DNA of 64,000 nt from Branchiostoma floridae (Eukaryota > Chordata > Leptocardii > Amphioxiformes > Branchiostomatidae), in contig NC_049993.1 in assembly GCF_000003815.2 (NCBI RefSeq), positions 14,416,324 to 14,480,323 of the forward strand, read 5' to 3'. Below, piece by piece: positions 45,381 through 58,800 of this stretch (its first letter is position 1; every line of letters begins with the position of its first letter). The position numbers and the translations under genes are program-made. The notes below the pieces were generated by a model, which had not been told where the DNA came from, ran no database searches, and saw only the letters and a program-made list of their open reading frames with translations.

Positions 45381-48046
45381 TTTTGCAAGATCATGCCCGT
45401 GGACTAATTGTTAAGTGAGACAGTGGTATACAGAACATTGGCATGTCATCTATTTTAAGTCTATATGGGATCTAAACTATCCGATGAGTTTGACTCAAGC
45501 AAGAAGACTGTTTTTGTTGGTAGTTGAGGTGTGAAATACTTGAAAAAAATTGTAGATTTCTAGAAATAATTTCCTTCTTTCGGGGTAGTGTTGTGAACAT
45601 AAAAAAATACATAAACAATACCAACAATCTTGGCAAACTAATTGTTGATCTGAATGAAGTCTACGGTCGTGAAACTATCGTAAGACGATTGCACGGTTTA
45701 CGGCGAATTTCAAAGATTCGTATGATGCAACTATTTACCGCCAATAATGATCTGCAAGTGGGTAGAATGTGTTTATTTATTTATTTATCTTTTTTTAATG
45801 ACAACCTTGACCACATCTTCACCTGTAACATTAAATCCAGGAAACACTTTAAAGCATTTGCCCAAATATATTTGTGTTAACCATATAAGCTAAAACCAAG
45901 TGACCAGAATAAGTTTCTTAGATCTAGCTATAGAGGGAAAGTAATATTGGAAAGTCATCTAATTCCCCCTTGTAATAATAAGGCAATAATTTATCCAACG
46001 TTTTGATGTACGACTTATCAGTACTTGCTTCTAGTACTAGATGTATTAATATCTGTCTTCGTCTATCATCATTAGCACAAAACTCATTTTACGACTAAAA
46101 CTGTCATTTAAACTAATAAAAGGAGCGCACACAGAGCGTAGTGGCGTAAACAACTCAGATATGAGCTTTTTAGTGACATATTACCTGCAATATATTATTC
46201 GGTAATGCACGGGTCTCTCGTGTGTACGCAGTGTGCATCACATAATCATATAAGCACGATCAACAGTCACTGTTACAGGGCGCAACGAAAGAGCTAAAGA
46301 CCTAGAACCATACATAACATACATAACACTAAACTTATTATGAAGTTATTTATAATCCTCTTGAACAAAGTAGGGGATCAAATGTGACTGATTGGAAATT
46401 CTTATCATCCATACCCTCATACCTCAAGAGGCAGATGGTTGAAAACTCAATGCAAAAAAATAATAACATGCGAGCACATGTAATTGCAGCTACCAATTCT
46501 GACATAATATGAGTTATAAGACAACTTGATCCAACCAAAATTGGCATCTTAAAAATTATGACTCAATGTGATAGTATTTGTGGTTTGTGCAACAAAAGAT
46601 GCACTGTCTAAAGTGAGTAATTTCAGTAGAGCCCCCCACCCCCATGTCAAGAGACCTTTACTGGCAATGTGGGGTCGATATTTGAACAAATGTTCTTGTA
46701 TTGCGGCTTCCTTGTCTGCCAATATTTCAGGCGCTGCATATTGAATTCCTTGTCAATGTCCGCCTGCTAGTTGAAATTGAGAAGCCAAGGAGTGATCATA
46801 CGTCAAATTGACGTCTGTCGAGGGCCTAGTGGACGGTTGCCTTGTTTGATAATACGGCTCTTTAAAAACGTTAGATAGGGGTGGTACTATAGCATGAAAG
46901 TTTATCTGTGTTGATAATGACAGAATGGATAAACTGAACTTTGACTAACCAACACTAGAATTTATCGGTTGACTCCGTCAGCCTTATTCACGGAATGGAC
47001 CCGTCTACTGTTCCAGAACGTGACATCGGTGACACGTGACTGCAGCAGATAAATGCCAGATAAACTGTGTCGCCCCCCGTCTCCATTCAGCGGGTGGTTC
47101 GAGTCATTTCTGGTGGCGTCTTCTATACCCGTGGAAAGCAGGGCCTAGGGTCACTTCAAATGGTGGTACTGAATTTTTTGGTCTTGTTTCGCACTTATAA
47201 CTCAAAATCTTTTTGATGGATTTGATACATTTTGGTATTTATGTAGTTATTGGAGCCACAGATTAAGATGGTGATTCTGGCTGTCCGAGCAAGAGGAAGA
47301 TAGCTTTGATTGGTTGATTGATGCACTCACCTCACCTCAGCTCACCTAATCCCATTTAGAGCTTAAAAGATGGTCGTCACCTATATCCGTCATGATGCAC
47401 GGAAACGTCATATTCATAGCAATATTTTAGGCATTCTTGGAAAACTTTGACTTCTAGCTTGACACTGCTATGCTAGCATGTCTGCCTCAAAGTAGCTATG
47501 AAGTTAAAGTTGCCCGTACATCTATAACAGATGCTTGGGGTTGGCGCCCATCTCCATTTCTGTAGCCCGTGGGCCACACATTTGTGCAAGCCACTACAGC
47601 AGGGGGGCTGATCCCTTGGAAGTTATGTATACTCCCATACTGCTATGTTAGCATTTTGCCTCGAAGTTGCTATGAAGTCTCCCACGCATATCACACCAGG
47701 TGTTCCAGCGAGCGATAATAGACGTGGAAAGATTGACCTGAGTGTCATACAGGTCTTGGAAACTGTCTAATTTATTTTCTCTAGGGATCATCAATTCCCC
47801 ATTTCCCCCAAATCAAACGTACATGTAGCCGTCAGTAGAGTATGATTGGGACTTCCATATTACGCGAAATCAGGACAAAAATTAAAACACGACAACATCT
47901 GAGAAAGAGTGCGTGAGGTATAAGTAACATCGACGGAAGAGGACATGGTGATATCATTTATCAGACACTTGGTATAGAAAGAAAGATATGAAATAGGATA
48001 TCATAATATCAAAACTGAATTTTAAATATAAACCAGAAGGCAATAT

Positions 48047-48350
48047 AAGACATTTTATTGGAGACATTATACAAAAGACACTATACAAGAAATACAAAAT
48101 AAAATACACAATGTAAGAGGCGCTACATACATGTAGCAGAAAGTATGTAAGGGAAACTATTATACACTGTACAAGAGACACTATATTAGAGACGCCATAC
48201 GAGATATTATGTAACAGACACTGTACAAGGGAATGTGCAATAGACACACTATATGAGATACTATAAAGTGTACACCGGGCCCTATAAAACAGCAATGCAT
48301 AGGTCATACTATGTAACAGACACAATATAGGAGACATTAACAAATTATAC
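48047..48350. repeat. Degenerate short-period array, AGACACTATACAAG type
   Basis: Motifs like 'GAGACACTATA(C/T)' and 'ACAGACACTGTACAAG' recur about every 15-30 bases over 300 bp. Strongly diverged. Confidence 0.6.
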
Positions 48351-48737
48351 AACAAGCAGGCAGAATAGCTTGAGAGGTAGGGCCTCTAAGACCAAGAAGA
48401 CTAGAAAAATCTTGATGACTGATAGGACCTTCTGTCTACATGTGGAAGATAAGACTAGAAAATGTTGCAAAAATCCCGTTACGTTAAGGACTTCAAAGCG
48501 TAGAATCCCAGCTCTATCGACTGATAATGAATCTTCAGATCACTCCGGTTTGCGGCTTATGTTCTGACGTAGTACAACCGCGGGGAGCGTTACCGTTGAA
48601 CCGTATTATGTTTCACACCAAAGCCAACTTCACAGCGAGAAGATAAGGTTTTCCACCGTTGACTATTACCTGTTACCATAAGTAGAGTAACTTAAAGGTT
48701 GATGTATAGCTCCTGTCGATCGGAGATGACTATCTCT

Positions 48738-48740
48738 CCC

Positions 48741-48785
<45 letters not shown>
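48738..48785. repeat. Poly-C followed by (CT)n
   Basis: About 14 C then about 17 CT units. Confidence 0.95.
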
Positions 48786-48788
<3 letters not shown>

Positions 48789-48899
48789 TGGTAAGGAGTA
48801 TTGGGGCTGAATGTTGTGTACACACCAACTCCTAAATGGAGTGAATTATGAGTAGCAGAAGTAGTAGCATAGACAGGCATTAGACAGGCTCTCTTTCGC

Positions 48900-48960
<61 letters not shown>

Positions 48961-48976
48961 AAAGAGAGAGAGAGAG
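48900..48976. repeat. (CT)n(TA)n(GA)n perfect palindrome
   Basis: About 10 CT units, 10 TA units and 11 GA units form a self-complementary stretch of about 60 bp, followed by further GA units. It can extrude as a hairpin. Confidence 0.9.
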
Positions 48977-51490
48977 TTAGAGAGCCGTTATAGCGCATCT
49001 TTAATTCTCTTTGCTCATACATGTATATATTAATTTTGATATGAAAAGTAATTACATTGACAATATTTTCATTTTGTATTCTTATGTCTCAAGAGGTTCA
49101 TCAGAAATCTTTACTGACACGACAAAAGTACGGCGAATCTTAGCATATCTTCGTGCTTCTACATTTAGATTGTTAGTACAGATTCTTATTTTGTGATTGC
49201 CCTAGGAAGTTTAAAACTGTTTCATCTGTCTCCAAGGTGTGCCCGACAATTAGTTCCATAGCACACCAGAGGCATTAGTGTGCTGACACATCAACCTTAT
49301 CCATTAACATTGCTGTAGACGTCTAGGGTGGGAGGGTTAGGTCTCTCCGTGGTTCTCTACGGGAATACCGACCCCTGTGTGACTCACCATCTGGAGTGTG
49401 GGTCACAGAGGGGATTAGAAGTACATAACCATCCATCAAGTTAACTGTCCTCCCCCATCTGTGGTCCAACCTTTGAGAGTTAACGCTGACAAATGCTGAC
49501 GGGTGAAGCTTGAAGCTACATGGCAGACTAACACACCCCCTTTCCACTTAGACGGTTGAAGGACCATTCAGTCATAGGAATTTCATCGTTAAAGACAAGT
49601 GTATCTTGTACGTTTTCTTTTTACTTTTGTCTTACTTATTATTCTTTAAAATCATAAATCAAAACCGACTCGTAACGTTAACGTCGCGATAAATCCATTC
49701 TTCTGCCGCACAGTGATCCCTTGCCAGTGAAAAATGACAATAACTTGATCGATGAATGTGATTTTTTCTCATATAAAGATTATAAAATGCATGCATGTCA
49801 TTTTACATCGAGATATCGTAACAGACAGTTATGCTACAGTACCATCGAAAACCGCCAGGGGACCACAAACAAATAGTTTCTTTATTTCACCAAACCTTTT
49901 AAAACACCAATACCATTAAAAAACTCACCCTAGTCCTCTGGAGTTATGCTATCTACTGACAAATACAGAAACAGGCAAACACATACACACGGCGCTAAGT
50001 ATAACCTTGTTTTAAGTAAAAAGGATTTGATAGAGGATCGGGATATCTTATTAAACGTTGGAAAACACGTCCTACGTACGGCAAAATATAAAAAAATACA
50101 ACAAATATAGATAGATAGATAGATACACGGTTTAATGCCCAATAATTGTAACATTGACAATGTATGGCAACGTGTAGACAACATGGTGCAAGTCTGATAC
50201 TACACATATACGTTAAATCACAACAACTTCAGTCACTACAATACTAGTGGCCTACATTGAGTGGAATCTACGGTAAGTAATTAAGGAAAATATTACATAC
50301 ATCAGATTGAGTATTTCTATGCTACTAGCGGCATAATATATGTCAAAACTTATTTAGAAATGGTGCAGTTTCTTTTTATGTACAGTGCACTGGGAGCTGG
50401 CAAGAGTGTTCTAAGTGTTGGTACAAATGTCAGCGTTTGAAATGATGTATGGGGTACGTACGGCTACTTACTAATCCTAAGGCTTCTACACCGCGTGGTG
50501 TGCTGAGATAACCAAGACACACCGGCCATAAATACGAGGAGACAAATTCTCGATTTCCATAGGATCAAGGCACACCGGTTATCAACTAGATACCGGACAA
50601 AGTACTCGTTCAGCTGAAATACTTTCCGCCTCACGTGATGTTCAAGATTTATGTACTGAAGTTTAGAATTCCTTGGCAGTTTTATAAGCTGGATATGTCA
50701 AATTGTCTGTCCCCGGGGAGGGAAGCCTTACAATTTATACGGCAAACGTGACTCAAATAGCTGGGTACAAAAAGGTAACGGTACTTGTAAGGAAATGTAC
50801 CTTGCTTGTCACTGTGTGAACAGATAGGTGTGCCCAAGTGATTGATTCAAGGCCTCAATTTTAAACAGACCTAGAGCGAAAATGATGTAATGTTGAATAC
50901 AGGACCAACCAGAAATATTTAAAGTAAGGTCCTATTTGATATCGCATTTTATAACAGGTACAGTACAGAGATGATTTTGGCTTCTGGTTCCCTGACCATA
51001 TCATTTCACACTACATTTTTAATGATCACAACATACTTAAAAATGCATTTAGATCAGATACGATGTAGCATTTTATTTTCCTATAAAGAAAGGAGATTTA
51101 CATTATTACATGAAAATAATTGTGAAAATTTGTCTCTAGCATATACTGTTATGACAAATGTGAGGTTAAGCAAAATTAGTGTACATTCTGTCTTCTCAAT
51201 AGACTATATTTTCATCATCATTCGATCTCCTTTTTCCTTACCTCTTTGCCGGAAAAGTTCAGACGCAATGTTTGGAGATCAATGTCTTATGATGATAGAT
51301 CACATACCCGATGTGCTTAAAGGTCTATTACAGCATGGTTTTGCTATGCCTGACTTCCTCTCAGTTCCCACGTCAATTGAATTTATGGCTGAAATTTCAC
51401 GGTTTACCGAAAACCGCGATTGTGTAAACATGAGGAGTACAAGATTCCTCATCTATGACCTCATGTGTGTTATAGGTCAACTACATACGG

Positions 51491-51700
51491 GGCAACGTTT
51501 ATCTTTCATAAACGCTACAAAGAATACAGTAAATTCTTCTGGTACCTACAACCGTTTCTGAATACAGACGGAGGACGCCATAGGCTGTAAAGTCAACGTT
51601 TATCTTACATGGACGAGGCATGATAACGGAATAAACTAATATTCTTGTACCTACATCCGTAACTGAATGCAGACTGAGGACGCGACAGGCTATCTTGTAC
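51491..51700. repeat. Two-unit tandem duplication, period ~105
   Basis: 'CAACGTTTATCTT' at 51492 and 51595 and 'GTACCTACA(A/T)CCGT' at about 51541 and 51647 show two diverged units. Confidence 0.6.
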
Positions 51701-52515
51701 ATTCCATTGACTGTTTACCTTGGGAATTGTGTGCAATGTACATAGAGTTCATTGACAGGGCATCGTGGTGGTCGGGCCAAGCTAACACTCACAATTTTGT
51801 GTGCTGACAACTATATACTTCAACTTCGTTTAACAGAACAAAAACTGACCAAGCTGAACATATTTAATGTGAGCTAGTAAATTTATGTTTCTGCAATATT
51901 AGAAGGCAGAAAATGTACTTATATTTGAAAACTTTGGCCGCACTTTTTTTATCATAGCGGCTTATGGAAATACATTTTGTCTGAGATTTCACAAGATTCC
52001 CCGAAAATAGAGAAAAATTTCACGAATTTGCCATCATTGATAGTGCGATGCATTTAAACGCCTTTACAAATATATTCTGCATGCAAAATTTGTATTCTCA
52101 ACCTAGTCGTAAAGTTTTGAAATTTACTACATTGAACTATTAGCATTTGAGGTAGATTTTACAGCTTTCCTGTCTCCCTTTAAAAGCAACCATTTACTAC
52201 CGCCACGTCGGTGTCATCGAAGAGGGATGCAGAGGACCAAACAAACCTATAAATGCTCACATCTAGAGAGATAAGGTCTCCTTTCTGCACTAATACTGGC
52301 TTTATTTACAGTTTGCCCTAAAGGTTTGACCTTGAAGATGCCACGCCAGTGGAAAATAACCCGAGTGTCGCTATACAGGGAGAGAATAATGGGAAATAAA
52401 AAGGCCCGAATGGGCTACCCTGAAAACCAGATTCAACCCGGCAATGCTTTGGTCATATCAGACCCTAAACCAAATCAAATGCATTCTTCAAATCATTATA
52501 GCAAGAAAAAATGAA

Positions 52516-52827
52516 ATATCTTCAGTAAGTATTCTTGAATTGGTACTGGAAACTGAATTTTCTGTATTTGATTGATGCAATGATGAAATGGGTATCTGTG
52601 ATAAATTTGGTCAAAAATTATACGTCCGTCCCAAGCACTTTGCCAATGTTATCCATCCCTCGCTGTCCCAAAACGGAATATCTTGAGTAAGCAATCTCAA
52701 ATTGGTACTGGAAACTGAATTTTCTGTATTTGATTGATGCAATGATGAAATGGGTATCTGTGATAAATTTGGTGAAAAATTATATGTCCGTCCCAAGCAC
52801 TTTGGCATTGTTATCCATCCCACGCCG
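52516..52827. repeat. Two-unit tandem duplication, period 162
   Basis: 'TTGGTACTGGAAACTGAATT' begins at 52540 and 52702. The units are about 95% alike through 'GTCCGTCCCAAGCACTTTG'. A recent duplication of a unique AT-rich segment. Confidence 0.9.
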
Positions 52828-53169
52828 CGAAAGTCATTCCATCATACCAGGATAATGCGTTGCAGACCGTTTCATAAGGGGTTTACCTACCAAAGAAGAG
52901 GACTTATCGAGTCTACTCAATGATGTATTGATTGCACTGACCTGATGGTTTGCCAAGGTCAACTTTTGTGGAATGACTTATTCAAGATCTGGTTTGGGAA
53001 CTATCAAAGGATGTCTATGCAACGGTACGAGGGAATCCAATGATAACATACGGGATAAATGAATAAGACGTTGATTATACGCAGAGTTGCAGCCGGAATA
53101 CTAATATAGTTCTGTCTGCCCTATGTCCAACAGTATTATCTGACTGTATGGTTGAAAATATACAACAAA

Positions 53170-53335
53170 GTCTTCTTCATTACACAACCTTCTTTTAATT
53201 CTTCCGTAGACGTTTCGACGACCATCTGTCGCCTTCATTAGTTTTTTTATTATCATTTTTGTACTGATGAAGGCGACAGATGGTCGTCGAAACGTCTACA
53301 GAAAAATTAAAAGAAGGTTGTGTAACGAAGAAAAC
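53170..53335. mobile_element. Inverted pair of Penelope-type ends carrying hammerheads
   Basis: Left arm 53170-53238 and right arm 53267-53335 (69 nt each, a handful of mismatches) surround a 28-nt loop. Each arm carries a hammerhead motif. The plus-strand one (53256-53304) is intact. The minus-strand one has core CTAATGA instead of CTGATGA and is expected inactive. No RT or GIY-YIG frame is nearby, so this is a solo terminal remnant. Confidence 0.75.
53256..53304 (+). ncRNA. Minimal type I hammerhead ribozyme
   Basis: Core CTGATGA (53264-53270); stem II GGCGAC/GTCGTC (53272-53277 with 53283-53288, one G-U pair, loop AGATG); GAAA (53289-53292); loopless stem III AC/GT; cleavage after C53296. 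Stem I pairs 53256-53263 (TTTTTGTA) with 53297-53304 (TACAGAAA), 8 pairs including one U-G. One A (53271) separates core from stem II as in 17055-17096. The same layout with a different stem II sequence but equal pairing is covariation evidence for a real ribozyme. Confidence 0.78.
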
Positions 53336-55387
53336 ATTTTTTTAATTGATGTACCAACCTATTGGAAATATTTACAGATGATTGAAATATAGTTTGACAT
53401 GGATTAGGTTCTCGTAGAAATCTTCAGTACATGGGAGCCCGCTTTACAACGCAAATGAAGTACAATTATAGCAGTCCCTATGTTGTTGCCGTACCATATA
53501 AGACCTATTCTTACATGATTTACACACCAGTGACTTTTGAATACGGTCCTTATCCTTGTCCTTATACGAGCCAGTGACCGTTTAAGTTAGATACTACTTT
53601 TGTGTAGATGACGGTTAGTCGTGAGCATTTTGAATCCTGATTTCAGTTCTTTTGGTTTCGATATTAGGGTACGAAGGCCAAAAAAACAAAAAAACACAAC
53701 ATTTTCGGTCAGTAGATGGCCAAGTTTGCCACGAAATCGATTCTAGAAATTCACTGAGATGCCCCCATATCTATACTGGTTAAGAATTAAGACAAATACA
53801 TGTGTATAAAATTTCTTCAAAGTTTGTTTTCATACAATTTTTATACACTTTCCTTTTTTCAGATAGAAGATCTTATTCATGATGCTGAGAACAAAATGAA
53901 CACTTGATGCTGTTTTGATAGACTTTGCGGCTTGTGATAATGATCATGCAGTTCCGGAGGATCATGAGGATGGATGATGGTGTATATGGCATGTCATTAC
54001 AACTGCATCTGCTGCGGTTGATGATCATGATCATCATCTTGATGATACCTCATAATAACGGTGCTTATGACTATGATAACGACAACGGTTTCATCAGAAA
54101 TGGCTTTCGTACTCAACTTGCCATAAAGTTGCCGTTAGACTTCAAGCGCATTAAGTCAGACACTATGATGATGATGATGATGTGCTTATTTTCACACCTC
54201 GAGGATATCTTTGGAGAATTTGAAAGCACCTGTTGCACAATGAATATCAGAAAGTCATTTAGCCCCCTTTCAGCCATAACTGAGTGACCGCATTGTGACC
54301 ACAGCTAGAGATTTTAACCTCGGCCAAAAAGGTTATGTTTTTGGTACGTGTGATTGTAGGTATGTAGTAGACCCGCATAACTCGAGAACGCACGGTACTG
54401 CAGCGGAACTTCCGGGTTTGATATTTCGAGTTCTTGACATACTGCGGCTATGTTTTTTGGGTGGTAGACAGCTCTTGATGCCCAAAGTAAGTGGTATAAG
54501 TTTGGTAACCCTAGCGGCTAATTCTATAATTGAAATATGTAAAAATGTTACAAGTCTAATCTAAAAAACAAACAAATGAAAAGCAGTCAGTTTGTCATCA
54601 AGGAAATTCGTTGAGCTATCTGACGATTTTTTCTTGTCGCTCACCGATCACAACCTTCGGTCCAAACTCTATTTGATAGCATGAGAGGACGAATGAAGGT
54701 TCTTCATTTCTAATATAGACATTCAATCAGTATTTACAATGGGGGAGGGGAAGAGCTCACGAAAGACCTTGATGAAACTAAGGCTACCCACGCAGACAAA
54801 ACCTTGATCCAACCCAATCATCGTCTCCAAACAACGGTGCAATCATTCTCACAATGTTTATGACCTTCGGGGACGATCCTCTTGTTGTAAAACTTCCCAC
54901 AGCAGCCACCCTGAGGGATTCCTTTGTCTAAAATCCCACGTTGAGACGTCCATCAACATTTGACCTCGAATCACATTGAGAGGAACGGACAAAGAGGTGT
55001 TGAAGGTCATTTTCACAGGGGAGAAGACCTCCGTTGTACTAATTGAAGCAATATCGTCATCATTTCAACCGTATATCTTTCAGCTCATAAAACTAATTGT
55101 AGGGATCCATTTTATGTGCAATAAAAACAAGGTCGCGATTTATTATATTTTCTTAAAGGTCAATCTGTGTATTCTAATTCACGATAGTTTTGTAACCCTT
55201 TTTGCGTTTGTTTATCTTTTCTATGGAAGTCGTGCTGTCAATTTTTTTGGTCGCCACCCTAGTGAAATGGTTTGTAAGTGAATATTGCGGGTATGGATTT
55301 TAAGTATAATGGCAATAAAAAAATCTAATAGGGTTATTATGGGCTGTTGGTACCGGTCTCCCGACAATTTAGGAACTATGCCCAAAA
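53336..55387. other. Gene-free stretch, fifth part
   Basis: Holds GAT/ATG-rich simple sequence (53930-54185) and a dispersed repeat at 54300-54545 ('CTCGGCCAAAAAGGTTATGT', 'ATAACTCGAGAACGC') related to 14221-14350. No gene supported. Confidence 0.45.
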
Positions 55388-55800
55388 GCAGTTACTCAAG
55401 CAACTGGATATGATTTTGGAAACTTCCAGACGTTTCAGATATCTTTCGTCAGTGACACTGAAGTGATCTGGAAGAAACTGGTCTTTAATATTCTAACTAT
55501 GAATGAAGACAATTTTAGATGTCCAATAGGAGTCATTGTGAGACAATGTCAAACTGAACACAATTTGGATTCAAATAGAAACAAAGGTAAGGCAAAGTCA
55601 AACTGAAGACAATTGAAATTGTCTTCATTCATAGTTAGAATATAGAAGACCAGTTTCTTCCAGATCACTTCAGTGTCACTGACAAAAGATAGTGGATACT
55701 ATCTAAAACATCTGACCGCTTCCAAAATCATATCCAATTGCTTGAGTAACTATTTTTTGGTATATCTTATTGCCTGGATGTCTTACCTTCATCGACGTAA
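55388..55800. mobile_element. Large inverted repeat of Penelope-type ends with decayed hammerheads
   Basis: 55388-55519 and about 55622-55752 are inverted copies separated by about 100 bp ('CTGGAAGAAACTGGTCTT' against 'AAGACCAGTTTCTTCCAG'). The minus-strand hammerhead (55426-55460) keeps CTGACGA and GAAAC, but stem II has shrunk to AGATATCT with no loop. The plus-strand one (55675-55717) has CTGACAA and AAAAC AT. Both should be inactive. 55752-55800 is the outer flank shared with 18360-18400. Confidence 0.7.
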
Positions 55801-58800
55801 TTTAGGAGTTATCACAGTTGCACTAACCATGTCATTTCGTGTCCATTATTCGACCCGTTTAACCTTGAAATTGAAATTGAATCGTCAGTAATGATACAGT
55901 TTATTTGTGGCGTTCGTCAATTTCGGCGACGGCATGGTTTCTTCGCACCACCAATCATTTTGCGCTGTAACGTCATATTTATACAATGCATGGCTCACGC
56001 TCCATATTCGAAATAATCTTTTCAGGAGGTAGCACGAGTTATCGAATAAATTTACATTCATAAAACACAGGTAAGTACGTCTGACGATAAAGTAATGAAT
56101 ATCACTGTTTAGATGATACAGTGTTAGTGGAATATCTCACAACAGAGAATAGAAATTACCAAAGGTTTTGTCAAATTTGTTCAAACATTATGAATTGAAG
56201 ATGAACGTTATTAATGCAACTAGACAAACCATCGATCATAGTAAAACATAACAGCTCTTGTATCTCCACCATAACAGAAAGGCTAGGTGAAATTAAATTT
56301 ATCCAGCAATAGTCTCATTTTCTATCTGTGAACTGTATCTTTTCAACATGTCTTGTTGTGACCTGTACTTAGTCGGTGTGGCAAAAAGTGCAATAAAGGT
56401 CTAGGCAGCAAAAGACGAAAATTGCTGTAACGCTACTACACCTTTATCCGTTGGTTAACCTATATTCGTTGCTTTAAAAAACAGGGTATTTGTGGATATC
56501 ACGTTGTCGGACGTTGGTTTAAAATTTCAATAATTTCAGTACATTGCAGATTGAAACTACCACCCGCCGACTTCATGTGCCTATATCCCCAGTTTTGCAA
56601 AACAATGGATATAGGTTACCCCGCGGATAAAGGTGAACCAGCGTTACGGAAAATATCGCACTTTGATTATATGTCATTTAAAATGACGTTGGTTTCTAAG
56701 CTCTAGATTTCTCCTGCAAGCAAAATACGAGTCACATGACAATCATAAAGATAATAGGTAATATGCTAGGCGTGCCTAAAGGAATTTCAATCTCGCTGAC
56801 GTTACATTTTTCGACACTCCATAAAGTTCCTTAAACCCACCGAGGTATTAAGGCAACACTGACTAGTTATTTTGATGGCAGCCTCTAAAGACCACAAAAA
56901 TAATGCGCGAGGGTGAAAACAATTTGAACAATTTACTCCCAAAAGATGCTGCTAAACCAAAAAACGTTTGCATATGATCCTTATGAGTCAGCGGTTCATT
57001 TTTTATAGTTAGCTGTACTTGTATTGAATTCCTCTGCCAGTTCATTCTAGTGGCGCTGAAGAAAAGTGATGGATGTCACTCAAAAAGTCCAGAAGTAAAT
57101 GTCCGTTTTTGTATTATGTTGTAGAGATTGAATTGTATTTGAACACAGGACTATACATCCGGTCTAGTCTTATCCAGGCGCGGTTTGTCATTTGTTCACC
57201 TCTAGTAAGACCGTAAGAGACAAGCATAAACCATTCCAATCAGGATTATATTATTTATTATTGATATCCTTGTATAATCATAAAGAGGGAACAAGGGCGC
57301 TGTGGCCCCATACCCTGACCATGTGCACACTGCAGAGCAGATCCTCTGGCAAGCATAAAGTTCTGAATGACCAGGATGTAATTCGGTCAGATGTGGCCCC
57401 CAATTGCATAGATTTTAGAACAGACGAAATCAATGCGCGCGCGGATGTCATCCATAAAATTAAGGCACTGTGGCCCAATATTAAATAAAAAAAGAGTCAC
57501 CATAAAAATAAGTGACTGTACTTGATTAGATCTAAATCTAGAGATATGCGCACGTAATTTCTGGTACAGGTTTTACGTTTGTAGTAATTACGCTCGGCGG
57601 GTTTGACACAACATGTGGAGAAGAACTTTCCATCGATTTACTGGAAGATAATCACGTCATAGATCTTAATCTGCACATCCCTTAATCCTCAAGCAAACGT
57701 TAATTAAAGTCTACAGGCTTCGTGCGATGTTGTCTGAATTAAACCAACACATTTGGCGGCTGCTTTTGCTTCGTAACGATTTAATTCCTCTTCGCGTCAA
57801 CGTAAGGCCGAGCTGAATTGGTTATTCAGATGACATCTGCGGGAGTATTTCTAGATTTCTTTAAAACTTTCTGTGTTTATAGAATGATAGTGATGTAATC
57901 TTGAACCGTTATATTTCAGTGACATAAGTACTTAACGGCCGGATGAGAGTATACCTTTGAAACTTTAAATGTTAATACCACCGCAATCTTTCCACTAGGA
58001 TGGCGCTCTCGCCGCGCTCTCTCTGCGACCTAAAATTTGACAGATCGCTCAACGAATTCTACAGAAAAGAAACGAATCTTTTTTTACACTTTTTCAGGTG
58101 CTGGTGTTGATAGCCTTTTTTACAGTAAGATGGTTTTAAGTTAGCAGAGGCGTTAGTGTTATTTACAAGGATTTTAAAACGCCAGTAGAAGTTTTGAAAT
58201 TCAGTGGATCCCTTTCAATGTGACATTCCCTACCAAGCAGATCCCTTTCCATTGTTTTGAGTATCGCCCAATCACAAGCGTTCACAGATAATTAGGTACA
58301 GGTCCAGACCTGGACCTGATCCTCTAAAACTGAACCGTACCTGTAACTGAATTTTCTGTACCGGTACCCAACCCAAAATATCATGCATTCTTACCACATG
58401 ATGTTTTTACACTGTGGTTCTCCATAAACATTATTTTTACGATTTAAATCACTCTTTAGGTGCACGCAGAATCCCACACGTAACGAATACAGCTTCAAAC
58501 GCTTTTGTGGGTCACTCGTAAAGTCACTGCCTACGTCAGAGATTTACCTCAGAGTCGTCCAAAATCTACATCCCATAGGAAACAGACGACATACTGTCTG
58601 CTTTTAAGCCTGACCTTCTTGTTCTGTACCACTCTAAAATGCATTATAATACTATAAACCATAACCTTCTTAGAAAGGCTGGTCGACAAGCTGACTAATG
58701 ATGTTCAGGTTAAAAAGAGAGATAAAAAAAGAAGTTGGGAAATATTTGTCGCCTGTGTGCAAATGATGGAATTCGTCCAGCTAGGTCAATATTAAAATTC

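Larger units (their letters stand above)
41353..48736. other. Gene-free stretch, third part
   Basis: Apart from one dispersed repeat pair (43229-43306 and 45301-45380) and a short-period AGACACTATACAAG-type array (48047-48350), I recognise no element, exon or RNA. Open frames here are under 120 codons and match nothing I know. Confidence 0.4.
48977..53169. other. Gene-free stretch, fourth part
   Basis: Contains a short (GATA)n (50108-50125), a two-unit tandem duplication with period about 105 (51491-51700), and another with period 162 (52516-52827). The 196-codon open frame at 50971-51561 overlaps the first duplication and has no recognisable domain. Nothing else seen. Confidence 0.4.

Noticed and set aside
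45524-45880. 118-codon open frame with a basic middle
   Set aside because: No recognised motif and no convincing splice signals; simple (TTTAT) sequence inside its end.
50971-51561. 196-codon open frame
   Set aside because: No domain, signal peptide or family resemblance, AT-driven composition, and it overlaps a tandem duplication. Not called as a gene.
53925-54287. 120-codon open frame rich in Met, Ile and Asp
   Set aside because: Arises from GAT/ATG simple sequence.
57192-57488. 98-codon open frame
   Set aside because: No family recognised; could be a transposon relic but nothing supports it.
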